Part shown: piece by piece, positions 43,375-51,860 of the stretch
How positions within the stretch are numbered: position 1 is the first letter of the stretch
Layout of the letters: each line of letters opens with the position of its first letter
Assembly: GCA_965641885.1 (NCBI GenBank)
Contig: OZ282574.1
Location: 2,232,001 to 2,296,000, forward strand
Direction: 5' to 3'
Length of the DNA: 64,000 nt
Source of the DNA: Pseudophaeobacter sp965641885
GTDB lineage: Bacteria; Pseudomonadota; Alphaproteobacteria; Rhodobacterales; Rhodobacteraceae
Translations under genes and position numbers: made by a program
Notes under the pieces: generated by a model
The model's input: only the letters and a program-made list of their open reading frames with translations
The model's database searches: none
Told to the model about the DNA's origin: nothing

Positions 43375-44556
43375 ATGAATGGAGCTGATACAGCTTGGAT
43401 TATTGTAGCAACGGCCCTTGTGCTGTTCATGACATTGCCGGGGCTCGCCCTGTTTTATGGCGGTCTGGTGCGAGCACGAAACGTGCTCAGCGTCTTTATG
43501 CAGTGCTATGCAATTGCCTGTTTGATGAGCATTCTGTGGCTCGCCTTTGGCTATACCATCGCCTTTGGTCCCGGTGAGACCGGCTATTGGGGCGGCTTTG
43601 ATAAGATGTTCCTCAATGGGGTCACCGCAGACAGCCTGAGCGGCACCCTGCCGGAAGTGCTGTTCTTTGCCTTTCAGATGACCTTTGCCATCATCACCCC
43701 GGCGCTGATTGTCGGCGCCTATGTTGAGCGTGTGGGCTTTGCCTTTGTACTGACCTTCTCCGGTCTTTGGATGCTGCTGTGCTATGCGCCAGTGGTGCAT
43801 TGGATCTGGGGCGGCGGCATCATGTCGGATGGCGGCATCTTTGGCGAAACCGGTGTAAGAGATTTTGCCGGTGGCATCGTGGTCCACGAGACCGCAGGTC
43901 TGGCCGCGCTGATCCTTGCGATCTTTCTTGGCCCGCGCAAGAACCGCCACACCCCGCCGCATAACCCCGGCTATGTGGTCATTGGCGCCGCGATGCTTTG
44001 GGTTGGCTGGTTCGGCTTTAATGGCGGCTCACAGCTGGCTGCGGATGGCGGTGCTGCTATGGCGCTGACCGTCACCCATATTTCAGCCGCAGCGGCTTCG
44101 CTCTCCTGGGCGTTCTGGGAGAAGGTCAAATATGGCAAGGCCTCGGTTGTGGGTCTGGTCACCGGCACCATTGCAGGGCTTGCCTCGATCACCCCGGCCA
44201 GTGGCTTTGTTGGCCCGGTTGAGGCGCTGATCATCGGCGGCATCGCAGGTATCCTGTGTCAGGAACTGGTGAACCTGGTGCGCAACAAGCTGCAGATCGA
44301 CGACACGCTGGATGTCTTTGCCGTGCACGGCGTAGGCGGCATCTTTGGCACCATCATGATTGCCGTCTTCGGCGAGGGTGCCTGGGTTGCCCAGCTGGGC
44401 GCACTGGCTGTGGTTGGTGTCTTCACCACGGTGGTGACCATCGCTCTGATCAAGATCGTCGGCGCCTTCACCTCTTTGCGGGTTGATCCTGAGACTGAAA
44501 CCAATGGTCTCGATATCTCGGTTCATGGCGAACGTGCCTATGACATGACCAGCTAA
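43375..44556 (+). CDS. amt: ammonium transporter
   Basis: A 393-residue Amt channel with about eleven helices. The pore histidine pair is seen in GGIVVHETAGLAALI and DVFAVHGVGGIFGTI, plus GLALFYGGLVRARNVLSV at the N-terminus and DDTLD before the second His. It admits ammonium and is normally blocked by GlnK. No glnK gene is beside it, unlike the common glnK-amt pair. Its N-terminus starts right in helix 1 without a leader. Confidence 0.95.
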   Translation: MNGADTAWIIVATALVLFMTLPGLALFYGGLVRARNVLSVFMQCYAIACLMSILWLAFGYTIAFGPGETGYWGGFDKMFLNGVTADSLSGTLPEVLFFAFQMTFAIITPALIVGAYVERVGFAFVLTFSGLWMLLCYAPVVHWIWGGGIMSDGGIFGETGVRDFAGGIVVHETAGLAALILAIFLGPRKNRHTPPHNPGYVVIGAAMLWVGWFGFNGGSQLAADGGAAMALTVTHISAAAASLSWAFWEKVKYGKASVVGLVTGTIAGLASITPASGFVGPVEALIIGGIAGILCQELVNLVRNKLQIDDTLDVFAVHGVGGIFGTIMIAVFGEGAWVAQLGALAVVGVFTTVVTIALIKIVGAFTSLRVDPETETNGLDISVHGERAYDMTS

Positions 44557-44628
44557 GGTCAGGCCCTTCCAGGGCCAGCAACCAGATGGCATCGCTCACA
44601 CGACGCAGATGCATCACCATTCATCCGG

Positions 44629-44660
44629 CGGGCCTTCCAAAGTATTGGGAGGCCCGTTTT
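44629..44660 (+). terminator. rho-independent terminator of amt
   Basis: Stem CGGGCCT (44629-44635) with AGGCCCG (44650-44656), extended by TCCA/TGGG, then TTTT and a T-rich stretch. It lies 73 bp after the amt stop and also faces the convergent MmgE/PrpD gene. Confidence 0.75.
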
Positions 44661-44687
44661 CATTTTGGGGCCCGTTCGCGCGTCGGC

Positions 44688-45980
44688 TCAAAAGTGCCGG
44701 GTAAAATCAGAGACCGCAGCCTCGCCTTGCAAAACAGACCAAACCTCGGTCGCGGTATCTGTGCCCAGAAGCGCCTGCGCTTTTTCCAACAGGCGCGCTT
44801 GACGATCCGTATAGTCAACCGGCGCCTGCAGATCATGGCTGGCCTCAAACCGCTTACCGTCGCGTCGCTGCAGGCTGACATGGGCCTCTGTCTCCGACAG
44901 TGTGTCATCAGCCTCTACATGGATGCGGTCGCGCAACGCGACAAGGCGCGGATCTGCGCAACTCACATCACTATAGCTTTCCAGCTGTGCGGTGTCCTTA
45001 CCAAGCGCCTGCATTGCCAGCACAGTCCGGTAGGAAAATTTCGCCCCAAGCCCCGTGCTCGGCGCGATCTGGTTGCACACAGTCATCCAGCGCGGATGGG
45101 TGCGCACGGTCAGAGCGGCGATCTCAGGCGCTGCCAGATCCAGCATCCGGGCCGCCTCAAGTGCGGCGTGCAACCCATGACAGCAGGCGTGAAATTTGTG
45201 GCTAAGGCCCTCGACGTGCCAGACCTGTCCCAGCCCCTCCAGCGCGGCCTCAGTATTGCCCTCACCGTGATGTGTTTCGCCAAACCCCAACGCCCCATCA
45301 AGCGCATGTGGATTTGCCTCGAACCCGGCGGCAATCAACTGCGCCGCCTCAACGCCAGCCGAGGCGGCAAGCCCGGCGTTGTAGGGTTTGCCCATGGTGC
45401 CAAACTGCACTTTCAGACCAGCTGCGCGGGTCGCCGCCAGCCCCAGTGCCATCTCCATCTGATCCGCATCAAACCCCAAAAGCCGCCCGGCCGTTGCGGT
45501 GGCTCCAAAAGCCCCCGCCGTTGCCGTCTGGTGAAAGCCCTGCTGATAATGGCTACGCCCCAGCCACAGCCCAACCCGGATGGACAGCTCCATGCCGACA
45601 AGAGCGGCATCAAGCACCTGCGGCAGAGACAGCCCTGCGGTCTGTGCGATGGCAAAACCGGCTGGGAACACCGCGACCGAGGGGTGGCCGATATGGCCGA
45701 AATGCGTGTCGTCATAGTCGAGCGCATGCGAGATGGTGCCATTGGTGAGCGCCGCCATACGGGCAGGCACCCGCGTGCCGCCAAAGAGACTAGCCTGCGC
45801 GGCGCCCCCTTCTGAGAGAGCCTGCGCCCGCAGTATTTGCGACACGGGCTCGGCGCGTCCGGCAACACCGCAGGCAAGCCAGTCCAGCGCTGAAAGCCGC
45901 GCCATGTTGCGGGCAAGCCCGGAAGGGTGACTCTCAAGGGTGGCAAACCGGGCCAATTGAGCCGTGAGGGTGTCTTGCAT
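44688..45980 (-). CDS. MmgE/PrpD family protein
   Basis: A 430-residue protein of the MmgE/PrpD (2-methylcitrate dehydratase-like) family. Family features: SALDWLACGVAGRAEPV, NGTISHALDYDDTHFGHIGHPSV with the DYDDTH motif, GFHQTATAGAFGATATAG, and HKFHACCHGLHAALEAA. PrpD dehydrates 2-methylcitrate in propionate catabolism, but most members outside prp operons have unknown substrates, and no prpB/prpC is near. It ends the ratA-side cluster on the minus strand. Confidence 0.85.
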   Translation of the reverse strand: MQDTLTAQLARFATLESHPSGLARNMARLSALDWLACGVAGRAEPVSQILRAQALSEGGAAQASLFGGTRVPARMAALTNGTISHALDYDDTHFGHIGHPSVAVFPAGFAIAQTAGLSLPQVLDAALVGMELSIRVGLWLGRSHYQQGFHQTATAGAFGATATAGRLLGFDADQMEMALGLAATRAAGLKVQFGTMGKPYNAGLAASAGVEAAQLIAAGFEANPHALDGALGFGETHHGEGNTEAALEGLGQVWHVEGLSHKFHACCHGLHAALEAARMLDLAAPEIAALTVRTHPRWMTVCNQIAPSTGLGAKFSYRTVLAMQALGKDTAQLESYSDVSCADPRLVALRDRIHVEADDTLSETEAHVSLQRRDGKRFEASHDLQAPVDYTDRQARLLEKAQALLGTDTATEVWSVLQGEAAVSDFTRHF

Positions 45981-46007
45981 GGTGATCAGGCTTCCTGTTG
46001 AGGCAGC

Positions 46008-46454
46008 CTAGCCATAAAGCTCTGCCGCGCGGCGCTCAAATGCCTTCACGATACGCTGCATAGCCTCGTTGAAGACAACCCCGATGATGCCCTGCAACAC
46101 TGCATTTTTGAACTCAAAATCGACAAAAAAAGTAACATCACAGGTTCCGTCGTCGCAGGCAGTAAAAGACCAGTTCGATTTCATATAGCGAAACGGCCCA
46201 TCCAGGTATTCCGTGTCGATCTTCATCTCGTCAGCAAACAGTGTCACCCGGCTGCCAAACCGTTCGCGAAACACCTTAAAAGAAATCACCAGATCCGCCT
46301 CCATCACCTCAGCTGGCCCTTGCTGGGTACGGCTGCGAATACGCGCCGCAGCGCACCATGGCAGGAACTTTGGGTACTGCGCCACGTCTGCCACCAGACC
46401 GTACATCTGCTGCGCGGTATGGGGCATTTGGCGGGTTTCAGAGTGAACTGGCAT
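46008..46454 (-). CDS. RatA/COQ10-type START domain protein
   Basis: A 148-residue single START/SRPBCC domain (TAQQMYGLVADVAQYPKFLPWC; SNWSFTACDDGTCDVTFFVDFEFKNAVL; QRIVKAFERRAAELYG). Homologues bind ubiquinone (COQ10) or are annotated as RatA; a toxin role on ribosomes is only shown in E. coli. ATG 46454 is the better start (MPVHSETRQMPHTAQQM). It often sits beside lipA in alphaproteobacteria, and here hpt lies between them. Confidence 0.87.
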   Translation of the reverse strand: MPVHSETRQMPHTAQQMYGLVADVAQYPKFLPWCAAARIRSRTQQGPAEVMEADLVISFKVFRERFGSRVTLFADEMKIDTEYLDGPFRYMKSNWSFTACDDGTCDVTFFVDFEFKNAVLQGIIGVVFNEAMQRIVKAFERRAAELYG

Positions 46455-46530
46455 GGCTGCTATCAATTTTCTTGCTATGATCGTGCCGCGTCATGTCCTA
46501 TGAAAGCGCGGGAAATTCAAGGGGGCAGCC

Positions 46531-47076
46531 ATGTCACAGCGTCCATATGTCATCGATGTGATGATTTCAGCCAAAACAATTGCCGCGCGAATCGAAGAGC
46601 TTTGCGACGAAATCACCGACGAGTTTTCTGGCACAGACAAGCTGGTGGTCGTTGGTCTTTTGCGCGGCAGCTTTGTCTTTATTGCCGATCTGGTGCGCGA
46701 GCTGGACCTGCCGATCGAGGTCGACTTCCTCGAGGCCTCATCCTATGGCGACGGCATGGAAAGCAGCAGAGAAGTTCGCATTCTCAAGGACTTGCGCGGC
46801 GCAATTGAAGGGCGTGACGTACTGGTTGTTGAAGATATCGTCGACACAGGCCACACCCTGAACCACGTGACCAAACTGCTCGCCAGCCGTAAACCAGCAC
46901 GGTTGAAATCCATCGCTTTGCTCGACAAACCGTCGCGCCGCGAAGTGGATTTCCGCTCGGACTGGATTGGATTTGAGATCCCGGATGAATTTGTTGTCGG
47001 CTACGGCATCGATTATGCACAGCGCAATCGAAACCTGCCACATATCGGAAAAGTACGCTTTACCGACGAGGCCTGA
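46531..47076 (+). CDS. hpt: hypoxanthine phosphoribosyltransferase
   Basis: A 181-residue type I phosphoribosyltransferase. The PRPP-binding loop is VLVVEDIVDTGHTL, with the LLRGSFVFIADLVREL and VDFLEASSYGDG segments of hypoxanthine/guanine enzymes. It salvages hypoxanthine to IMP. GGGGGCAG lies before the ATG. Single gene between two minus-strand genes. Confidence 0.95.
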   Translation: MSQRPYVIDVMISAKTIAARIEELCDEITDEFSGTDKLVVVGLLRGSFVFIADLVRELDLPIEVDFLEASSYGDGMESSREVRILKDLRGAIEGRDVLVVEDIVDTGHTLNHVTKLLASRKPARLKSIALLDKPSRREVDFRSDWIGFEIPDEFVVGYGIDYAQRNRNLPHIGKVRFTDEA

Positions 47077-47083
47077 GAGATGC

Positions 47084-47136
47084 GCAAATATCTGCCCCGG
47101 CAACAGATCGTTGCGGCGCAGATATTTTGCTTTCTG
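47084..47136. terminator. terminator-like structure between hpt and lipA
   Basis: Outer stem GCAAATATCTGC (47084-47095) pairs with GCAGATATTTTGC (47118-47130) with one bulged T; inside is a second stem GCAAC/GTTGC. A T-rich TTTGCTTTCT follows on the plus side. It lies between convergent hpt and lipA. Confidence 0.55.
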
Positions 47137-47160
47137 TGAGGCCTTACAGGGCCCGTGGCC

Positions 47161-48114
47161 TTACGCAATTCCCAGTTTTTTGTTTCGCGCGGCACGCAAC
47201 CGGGCAAAATCATCGCCCGCATGATAGGATGACCGCGTCAGCGGCGTCGCGGAGACCATCAAAAAGCCTTTGCCGTAGGCGGCTTTCTCGTAGGATTTGA
47301 ACTCATCCGGGGTGACAAACCGATCCAGAACGTGGTGTTTTGGGGTTGGTTGCAGGTACTGGCCGATGGTCAGAAAATCGATATCAGCCGCGCGCATGTC
47401 GTCCATCACCTGTCGGACGGATTGTTCGTCCTCGCCCAGACCAACCATGATACCCGATTTGGTAAACATCGAGGGGTCCAGCTCTTTCACCCGCTGCAAC
47501 AGGCGCAAAGAGTGGAAGTATCGCGCACCAGGCCGCACCTCGGGATAGAGGCCAGGCACGGTTTCCAGATTGTGGTTGAAAACATCGGGGCGCGCCTCAA
47601 CAATCTGTTCCAGAACAGAAATATCACATTTGATAAAGTCAGGCGTCAGGATTTCGATTGTGGTTCCAGGGCTGCGATGGCGCACGGCCCGAATGGTCTG
47701 GGCAAAATGCTCGGCACCGCCATCAGAGATGTCATCGCGGTCAACCGAGGTGATCACCACGTGGTTCAGGCCCAGCTTTTGCACCGCATGGGCAACGCGG
47801 CCCGGCTCAAACGCGTCCAGATCCTCGGGAGGCTTGCCGGTGGCGATGTTGCAGAAGGTACAGGCGCGGGTGCAGACCTCGCCCATGATCATCATGGTCG
47901 CGTGGCCCTGGCTCCAGCATTCGCCGACATTGGGACAGCCCGCCTCTTCGCAGACGGTGACCAGACCATTGTCGCGCATGATCTTTCGGGTCTCCGCATA
48001 GCCCTTGCCGCCCGGCGCTTTCACCCGGATCCAACTGGGTTTCTTTGGCTGGGCATTGTCCGGGCGTTTTGCCTTTTCGGGGTGCCGTTGCTCGGGGATT
48101 TTTAGATCACGCAT
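47161..48114 (-). CDS. lipA: lipoyl synthase
   Basis: A 317-residue radical SAM enzyme with both iron-sulfur motifs: CEEAGCPNVGECW (auxiliary cluster) and CTRACTFCNIATG (CX3CX2C radical SAM cluster). It inserts two sulfurs into octanoyl groups to make lipoate on dehydrogenase complexes. The C-terminal RSSYHAGDDFARLRAAR is typical. Full length; starts MRDLKIPEQRHPEKAKRP. Confidence 0.98.
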   Translation of the reverse strand: MRDLKIPEQRHPEKAKRPDNAQPKKPSWIRVKAPGGKGYAETRKIMRDNGLVTVCEEAGCPNVGECWSQGHATMMIMGEVCTRACTFCNIATGKPPEDLDAFEPGRVAHAVQKLGLNHVVITSVDRDDISDGGAEHFAQTIRAVRHRSPGTTIEILTPDFIKCDISVLEQIVEARPDVFNHNLETVPGLYPEVRPGARYFHSLRLLQRVKELDPSMFTKSGIMVGLGEDEQSVRQVMDDMRAADIDFLTIGQYLQPTPKHHVLDRFVTPDEFKSYEKAAYGKGFLMVSATPLTRSSYHAGDDFARLRAARNKKLGIA

Positions 48115-48483
48115 GGTGGGTCCGCTTCTGGCCTGTGTTCAGGTTGACTTAGCACGTTCATTCCTTGACGTCACCGCGACAATGAGATTTCGGCATTGCA
48201 GCAGACGCATACCGGAAACACCTAGCAGCCATTGGTTCAGATTTGCTTTACCGATGTTAGCGTTTAGCCGCTGCGGCTTTGGTCCCTTTTCTGCCCAGTT
48301 CCGCCAAGCCCAGCCTCAAAATCCCAGTAAATACAGGAGATAACTAAAAGAAAATAATACATATTTCCCAGAACCACCAAGGGCAGATTCAAGCGCAGTC
48401 GCGGGCATTCAGAATCCCTTGCGCCCCATTTCCAACTCTTATAGGTGGCTGCAAAACTGGTTCATCACCCATGGAGTTCGAAG
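48115..48483. other. 369-bp divergent intergenic region (lipA / peroxiredoxin)
   Basis: No protein gene or RNA gene is seen. It must hold the promoters of lipA (minus) and the peroxiredoxin gene (plus). TTGACTTAG and TTGACGTCA occur near 48147-48172. A TATAGG near 48443 lies about 40 bp before the peroxiredoxin ATG and could be a -10 box, with TTGCGC upstream at short spacing. No full OxyR-type ATAG/CTAT array is present. Confidence 0.4.
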
Positions 48484-49032
48484 ATGAAAGCTGGCGTAAA
48501 ACTGCCCGACGTGACCTTTAAAACCCGCGTACGCGACGAAGCTATTGAGGGTCCAAACCCCTTTCGCTGGGAAGACAAGACCACTGCGGATTATTTTGCA
48601 GGGAAGCGCGTTGTGCTGTTCTCCCTGCCCGGCGCGTTCACGCCCACCTGCTCGACCTACCAGCTGCCCGGTTTTGAAAAAGGCTTTGGCGACTTTCAGG
48701 CCGAAGGCATTGATGCCATCTACTGCATGTCGGTGAACGACAGCTTTGTGATGAACAAATGGGCCGAATCGCAGGAACTGGAAAACGTCGGCGTGATTCC
48801 CGATGGCTCTGGCGAGTTCACCCGCAAAATGGGAATGCTCGTCGCCAAGGATAACCTGGGCTTTGGCGCCCGGTCCTGGCGCTATGCTGCCATCGTGGAC
48901 GATGGTGTTGTTGAGGCCTGGTTTGAAGAGCCTGGCCTGTCGGACAACCACGGCGACGACCCCTATGGCGTCTCTTCCCCGGAAAACCTGATGACGCATC
49001 TTCAGGGCGCAACAACTGCAGTTTCTGCCTAA
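48484..49032 (+). CDS. peroxiredoxin, Prx5 type
   Basis: A 182-residue peroxiredoxin of the Prx5/glutaredoxin-dependent group. The peroxidatic Cys56 is in SLPGAFTPTCSTYQLPGF, a second Cys81 in AIYCMSVND, and SWRYAAIVDDGVV lies near residue 140. It reduces hydrogen peroxide and alkyl hydroperoxides in the cytoplasm. ATG 48484 has GGAG about 9 bp upstream. Its convergent neighbour is oxyR, 28 bp away. Confidence 0.93.
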   Translation: MKAGVKLPDVTFKTRVRDEAIEGPNPFRWEDKTTADYFAGKRVVLFSLPGAFTPTCSTYQLPGFEKGFGDFQAEGIDAIYCMSVNDSFVMNKWAESQELENVGVIPDGSGEFTRKMGMLVAKDNLGFGARSWRYAAIVDDGVVEAWFEEPGLSDNHGDDPYGVSSPENLMTHLQGATTAVSA

Positions 49033-49059
49033 GAAAAGCAGGCAGCACCTGCTGTTAGC

Positions 49060-50019
49060 TTAATAATGACCGGGCGCGCCAGTGGCGGGCCCGTAGTCGT
49101 TTTGAGCCTGCGACAATATGGTTTGTCCTGTTTGGCGCGCCACCTGTGCCAGGTCGGCAAACCACCCCTCCCCATTGGTACTGGCCCGCCGGACCAGGCC
49201 AATACGACGCAGCGGCTCTGGCGTGCTAAACCGCTGCACACAAAGCCCTTTTGCAGCGCCACATTCCGAGGCTGCCGCCAGTTCCGGCATCAAAGTCAAA
49301 CCAAAACCCGCAGCCACGAGATGTGACAGGGTGGCCAGAGAGCCCGCCCCCATGTTGATCCCCGCCGACGTGCGCGCGACACCGCAGACCGCCAGCGCCT
49401 GATCGGTCAGGCAATGGCCATCCTCCAGCAACATCAACTGATCTGACTGCAGATCTTTAGGGCTGACATGCGGCTGCCCCGCATTGACCTGCGCCAAACG
49501 CTTGGCCGATCCGGCAAGAAGAAACCGATCTGCAAACAGCTCTTGCTCAAACAATCCGGGCACCCCGCTGGGCAAAGCCATGATCGCCACATCCAAAGCG
49601 CCACTCTGCAAAGATTCAAGCAATTGCTCGGTTCTGGCTTCGCGCACCTGAATATTCATCTGAAGATCATGAGCGCGCAGATCTGCCAACAGCCCCGGCA
49701 GCAGATAGGGGGCTATGGTTGGGATAACCCCAAGCGACAGGTTTCGTTGGCCACTGCCCTGATCACGGGCAAGCCGCTCCAGCGTTTCGGCCGCCTGCAA
49801 GATCTGTTCACTCTGGGCCAGAACCTCGCGTCCCAGTGGTGTGAGAACCACATCCCGCGCCCGGCGCTCTACCAAAGTGCCCCCCATCAGGTCTTCCAGT
49901 GTTTTAATCTGAACAGACAGGGCCGGCTGCGAGATATGGCTCGCCTCTGCGGCGCGGCCAAAGTTGCGATGCAGGCAGAGCGCTTTGAAATAGCCAAGTT
50001 GGCGCAGAGTGAATTTCAT
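49060..50019 (-). CDS. oxyR: LysR-type hydrogen peroxide sensor OxyR
   Basis: A 319-residue LysR regulator with N-terminal HTH (NFGRAAEASHISQPALSVQIKTLEDLMG) and the OxyR redox pair Cys203 and Cys212 in LLEDGHCLTDQALAVC, which form a disulfide on peroxide exposure. It should activate peroxide-defence genes; the neighbouring peroxiredoxin gene is convergent, so any control acts at its distant promoter. Confidence 0.93.
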   Translation of the reverse strand: MKFTLRQLGYFKALCLHRNFGRAAEASHISQPALSVQIKTLEDLMGGTLVERRARDVVLTPLGREVLAQSEQILQAAETLERLARDQGSGQRNLSLGVIPTIAPYLLPGLLADLRAHDLQMNIQVREARTEQLLESLQSGALDVAIMALPSGVPGLFEQELFADRFLLAGSAKRLAQVNAGQPHVSPKDLQSDQLMLLEDGHCLTDQALAVCGVARTSAGINMGAGSLATLSHLVAAGFGLTLMPELAAASECGAAKGLCVQRFSTPEPLRRIGLVRRASTNGEGWFADLAQVARQTGQTILSQAQNDYGPATGAPGHY

Positions 50020-50128
50020 AACCTCTCCCTATCACAAGCCCGCATATCTTCAAGATGCACTTATTGAGGTTGCGTGTATCGAACAGAGTTTTGCCCGCTG
50101 TCCAAGGTCACAAACGCCAGGCGAACCT

Positions 50129-51178
50129 TTAGCCGATCATCTGATTGTTATGTGCCGCGTCGCTGCTGGCGTCGAGCTGGTCGTAGAAGGATTTCAATTG
50201 CGACAGCGCAATGCGCAGGACAATTTTGCCCGAGCGTGCAGACCATCCCAGCTGGCGCTCGGCCGCCTCCAGCCCCTCAAGGTGGCAACAACAGCGCAAC
50301 GCAATATCATTCAGCCCGGATCCAAGGGCCGCCATAGCTGCCGCGGCCCGCTGCTTTGCCGCGCTGGAGGCCGGGCTGGCACAGGGCGGCGGTTTGCGCC
50401 CACAGCGACCGGAGGCTGCAAAATAGGCCTGGTTCTGCGCCAGCTCAAAATCCTCGCGCAGGCGCTTTCCCGCATCGACAAGATCCCGTTGCAAAAACGG
50501 CTCTCCGCTTTTGTCCAGCAAACGCGCCAGCGTATCCAATGGGGTTTCTCCCAGACCATACCGGGAGCGCCGCTCCTTTGGTTTTTGGCGCCGACAGGGC
50601 AAAAAGCTGCTCTGCGCCTCGCCAAAGCCCTGCTCCAGCTTTGCCCGTGCCTGGTTTTCGCGCAGGGCCATCAACCGGCTGTAAACCGTGCGACCCGCAG
50701 GCGTAATGTGATAGCGCCGCAGGCGCCCGGACCTAGTACAACTGATCCACCCCAACAAGGCCAGCACACCCGCCAGACTCTGCTCAACGGCAAGCTTGCT
50801 CATCGCCCTATCACCTTCTCGCACGACCACGGCCTTTTCCATGCCCGCAGCAACCGCAAGTACAGCGCCGCTTTGGCACAGGCTTGCCAAGACCTCCAGC
50901 GCAGCAGCTTCAAGCATCGCAGCATCGTCATAGAGAGGCGTTTTAGCGCGCGCATTGTCGGCAAAATGGCCCGCTGCCAATTCACAAATCGCGCGATCAA
51001 TCAGGGGGTCATCACGACGATTTTCAACCCGTCGAACCTGCCGCAAAATCGTTGAAGGATGGCATTTCAAACCTCTTGCCAACTGGCGGATGGAACAGCC
51101 GCCTTCGGTGTGGTCGAGATAGTGCTGCACATCCTGAGGAACCCACTCTGGAAACGATTGTAAGGACTGTCTTTGCAT
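50129..51178 (-). CDS. HTH protein with C-terminal DUF6456 domain
   Basis: A 349-residue DNA-binding-type protein. N-terminal HTH at residues about 25-50 (CSIRQLARGLKCHPSTILRQVRRVE), a winged-helix-like middle (LAVEQSLAGVLALLGWISC, RLRRYHITPAGRTVYSRL), and a C-terminal DUF6456 domain (LGSGLNDIALRCCCHLEGLEAAE, LGWSARSGKIVLRIALSQL). Function unknown; conserved in Rhodobacterales. ATG 51178 follows GGAGATC. It is divergent from the DUF6477 gene, an arrangement I recall as usual in this group. Confidence 0.85.
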   Translation of the reverse strand: MQRQSLQSFPEWVPQDVQHYLDHTEGGCSIRQLARGLKCHPSTILRQVRRVENRRDDPLIDRAICELAAGHFADNARAKTPLYDDAAMLEAAALEVLASLCQSGAVLAVAAGMEKAVVVREGDRAMSKLAVEQSLAGVLALLGWISCTRSGRLRRYHITPAGRTVYSRLMALRENQARAKLEQGFGEAQSSFLPCRRQKPKERRSRYGLGETPLDTLARLLDKSGEPFLQRDLVDAGKRLREDFELAQNQAYFAASGRCGRKPPPCASPASSAAKQRAAAAMAALGSGLNDIALRCCCHLEGLEAAERQLGWSARSGKIVLRIALSQLKSFYDQLDASSDAAHNNQMIG

Positions 51179-51417
51179 GACTGCTGATCTCCGGCCGTCA
51201 GTCAGGTCAACAATCCACAAGCCGCCCCCATGGTTACCCACAGAGCCGAATAGTTTACCCGCCTGATTTTGAACAGAACTTTGAGTTATCCATCATTGTT
51301 TCCAAATTTTCATCAATCAACAGGCAATAGACCGTTCGCCGAACCGCCTCCGCGGGCAACACTCGTTAAAGTTGTGATAGAGCAAAGAACACACGAAACG
51401 TCAAAAGGGGCATTCCC

Positions 51418-51804
51418 ATGCAGGATGTAATGAGCCGTCTGAAAACTCTTCACCGCCCAAGGCTACTGGTTCGCACAGCAAGAATAGGAGCCGCCGCCTA
51501 CAGCCGACAGCGTGATCTGCGTAGAATACTGGGGTTTGGCGCAGATCGAAAACCAACCGCGACGATTCTACGACTGCTGGAGCTGGAGCAAGAGGTTAAT
51601 CTGCAGCGTCTTACGGGGGACGCGGGCTATATCCTGACACGACATATCGAAATATTAATCGCGCTGATGGGAGAAGCCAGCATTCTGGCCGCGTCGCTCA
51701 AAACGCAGGTCAGCGGCCCTTCAAATCTGAATGCGGCGCTGCCGGGTGAAGTCATAAAAGGGGCGGCAACCAAATCAGCTGCCGCCCGGCCTCTCTCGCC
51801 TTAA
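51418..51804 (+). CDS. DUF6477 family protein
   Basis: A 128-residue basic protein with the DUF6477 pattern: RLKTLHRPRLLVRTARIGAA at the N-terminus, ILGFG, LLELEQEVNLQRLTGDAGY, and ITRHIEILIALMGEA-like RHIEILIALMGEASILAA. No known function; restricted to alphaproteobacteria. It diverges from the DUF6456 protein gene across 239 bp. The last 30 residues are low in conservation-type content. Confidence 0.82.
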   Translation: MQDVMSRLKTLHRPRLLVRTARIGAAAYSRQRDLRRILGFGADRKPTATILRLLELEQEVNLQRLTGDAGYILTRHIEILIALMGEASILAASLKTQVSGPSNLNAALPGEVIKGAATKSAAARPLSP

Positions 51805-51860
51805 GTCCGTCCCCCTCGCCTTAAGCGGGAGAAAAAGCCTCATAGGTCGCTCCGTAAATT

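Noticed and set aside
46008..46454. Toxin of a toxin-antitoxin pair (RatA)
   Set aside because: No ratB-like partner gene adjoins; a ubiquinone-binding START role is more likely.
49032..49060. OxyR and peroxiredoxin sharing a promoter region
   Set aside because: The genes are convergent, so the 28-bp gap joins their 3' ends.
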